64,000 nt of DNA from Telluribacter humicola. GTDB lineage: Bacteria; Bacteroidota; Bacteroidia; Cytophagales; Spirosomataceae. Below are positions 62,892 to 64,000 of the stretch, one piece after another. A model generated the notes under the pieces. That model was not told the DNA's origin, did no database searches, and was given only the letters and a program-made list of their open reading frames with translations. Both the position numbers and the translations under genes were made by a program. Within the stretch, counting starts at the first letter, position 1; each line of letters begins with the position of its first letter. The stretch covers positions 1,736,001-1,800,000 of the forward strand of contig NZ_JAFIQT010000001.1 of the NCBI RefSeq assembly GCF_017355935.1, read 5' to 3'.

Positions 62892-64000
62892 ATGGATACT
62901 TCCTTACTAATTATAATGCTGAGCAGCTCTGTACTTATTTCGTACGGATTTGACTTAGTTAGCAGTCGTACCAAATTACCCTCCGTAGTACTTCTTCTGG
63001 CCACCGGTGTGGCTATCCGGCAGGTGACCGACTACTTTGGCGTCGCTATTCCCTATGTCAATGTGATACTTCCTACCCTGGGTACCCTGGGTCTGATCCT
63101 CATTGTACTTGAGGGGGGGCTTGACCTGGAGCTGAGCGGCGGCAAGCACAAGTTTATACTTCGTACCCTGGCGGCTGCGCTGTTGGGGATACTGCTCTGT
63201 ATGTTTGTGATAGCGGGTATATTCTATATACTACTAGGCGAGAACTTTTATAATGCCATGGTGACGGCGACTCCCTTCGCGGTAATCAGTAGTGCGGTAG
63301 CAATCCCGAGCGTGAGAGGGCTGGATGCTATGCGGCGTGAATTTGTAGTGTATGAGTCGTCGCTGTCGGATATACTTGGGCTTATGCTGTTTAATATCCT
63401 GGTTATTCCAGCCGGATCGGGCTGGGAGACGGCGGTGCAGTTTTTCAAGAGTACCATCCTGGTTGTTATTATCTCGGTAATCTGCTGCTTCGTACTGCTG
63501 TACCTGATTAGCCGCATTACTCACCACGTCAAGTACCTGCCTATCATTTCCTCCCTGTTTATCGTGTATGCAGTCGGGAAGATGTACCATCTGTCGTCGC
63601 TATTGGCGATTCTGGTATTCGGACTTTTTATTAATAACACCGAACTGTTTGTACGGGGGAAGCTGAAAGATTACTTTAAAAATGACCTTTTTGAGCACGA
63701 ACTTCAGCAGTTTAAGAATCTAACAGCCGAGAGCGCTTTCATCATCCGGACTTTCTTCTTCCTTATTTTCGGGTATTCAACCAATATTTCGGAGCTGGCT
63801 GACATCGACGCCTGGATCGTCAGTATCTTACTATTACTGGCGATAGTGGGTACCCGTTATCTATCTCTCAAAGCTACGCTGAAAGGAGATCTGAAACCTA
63901 TCCTGTACGTGGCTCCCCGGGGGCTGGTGACTGTACTGCTATTTCTGAGCATTCCCCCCCAGTACCTGGTTGTTGGATTCAGGGATGGTATACTGATGCT
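62892..64000 (+). CDS. Cation:proton antiporter, CPA1-like (partial, 3' end outside window)
   Basis: At least 369 residues from the ATG at 62892 (MDTSLLIIMLSSSVLISYGF). About ten membrane segments are visible in the window. The loop TATPFAVISSAVAIPSV fits the ion-binding helix break of the NhaP/CPA1 family. The C-terminal LYVAPRGLVTVLLFLSIP is also family-typical. It would exchange Na+ or K+ for H+ across the inner membrane. The C-terminal cytoplasmic part is cut off. Confidence 0.85.
   Translation, partial: MDTSLLIIMLSSSVLISYGFDLVSSRTKLPSVVLLLATGVAIRQVTDYFGVAIPYVNVILPTLGTLGLILIVLEGGLDLELSGGKHKFILRTLAAALLGILLCMFVIAGIFYILLGENFYNAMVTATPFAVISSAVAIPSVRGLDAMRREFVVYESSLSDILGLMLFNILVIPAGSGWETAVQFFKSTILVVIISVICCFVLLYLISRITHHVKYLPIISSLFIVYAVGKMYHLSSLLAILVFGLFINNTELFVRGKLKDYFKNDLFEHELQQFKNLTAESAFIIRTFFFLIFGYSTNISELADIDAWIVSILLLLAIVGTRYLSLKATLKGDLKPILYVAPRGLVTVLLFLSIPPQYLVVGFRDGILM

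Noticed and set aside
1-64000. CRISPR array, tRNA, rRNA, tmRNA, insertion sequence or prophage
   Set aside because: No regularly spaced direct repeats with unique spacers, no cloverleaf-like or rRNA-like segments, and no transposase, integrase or phage structural gene were recognised.

Overview
The window reads as a chromosomal segment of a Bacteroidota bacterium, most likely order Cytophagales (Spirosomataceae/Cytophagaceae-like). The evidence is lineage-typical content: a PorP/SprF type IX secretion protein, a SusD remnant, a TonB-dependent receptor of the Bacteroidota beta-barrel type, a two-component-propeller hybrid kinase, a cytophagalysin-like M43 protease, the small ribosomal protein bTHX, and several TAnnTTTG -7 promoter boxes instead of E. 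coli-like -10 boxes. GC content looks near 50 percent. I saw no tRNA, rRNA, CRISPR array, transposase or prophage gene.

Layout. 1-8504 is a sugar/secreted-oxidase region: a partial ThuA/sorbosone-dehydrogenase protein, two small lipoproteins, and a minus-strand group of two Gfo/Idh/MocA dehydrogenases and a TIM-barrel isomerase, interrupted by a four-helix-bundle gene with repeat-like flanks, and diverging from an MFS permease. 8627-20091 is mostly housekeeping: mutS2, a membrane protein, an IscA-like protein, a very large membrane histidine kinase, a free-standing NUMOD4/HNH protein, a CoA-binding protein, fabH, purS, pssA and a metallo-hydrolase. 20258-22037 pairs a putative archaeo-eukaryotic release-factor-like protein with a divergent HPF/RaiA-like ribosome-hibernation protein. 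22180-34612 holds a sulfatase, Hsp20, a beta-lactamase-fold lipoprotein, metG, a DUF2975/HTH pair, an epimerase, a TPR protein, a family 9 glycosyltransferase, an M16 peptidase and a small cytochrome c.

34840-38122 is a decayed polysaccharide-utilisation-type locus. A lipoprotein gene survives, but the ECF sigma factor has an in-frame stop and its remaining tail runs straight into the last 38 codons of a SusD gene, which marks a deletion scar. 38247-50371 carries a VRR-NUC nuclease, pgk (behind a perfect 28-bp palindrome), a TonB receptor, pncB overlapping a carotenoid-desaturase-like gene, an SBBP-repeat protein and lepB. 50573-53873 is a second sugar-oxidation group: gluconate-2-dehydrogenase subunit 3-like protein, GMC oxidoreductase and a secreted TIM-barrel isomerase, with degenerate heptamer arrays in between. 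54108-64000 carries the hybrid sensor kinase, an ATP-pyrophosphatase, a lipoprotein, the M43 protease, a methyltransferase, bTHX, PorP/SprF and a partial Na+/H+ antiporter.

The two sugar groups could cooperate: periplasmic GMC/subunit 3 oxidation of sugars, uptake by the MFS permease, and cytoplasmic Gfo/Idh and isomerase steps, as in 3-keto-sugar pathways. This is an inference from family composition. Most genes end in clear hairpin terminators, many of them bidirectional between convergent genes.
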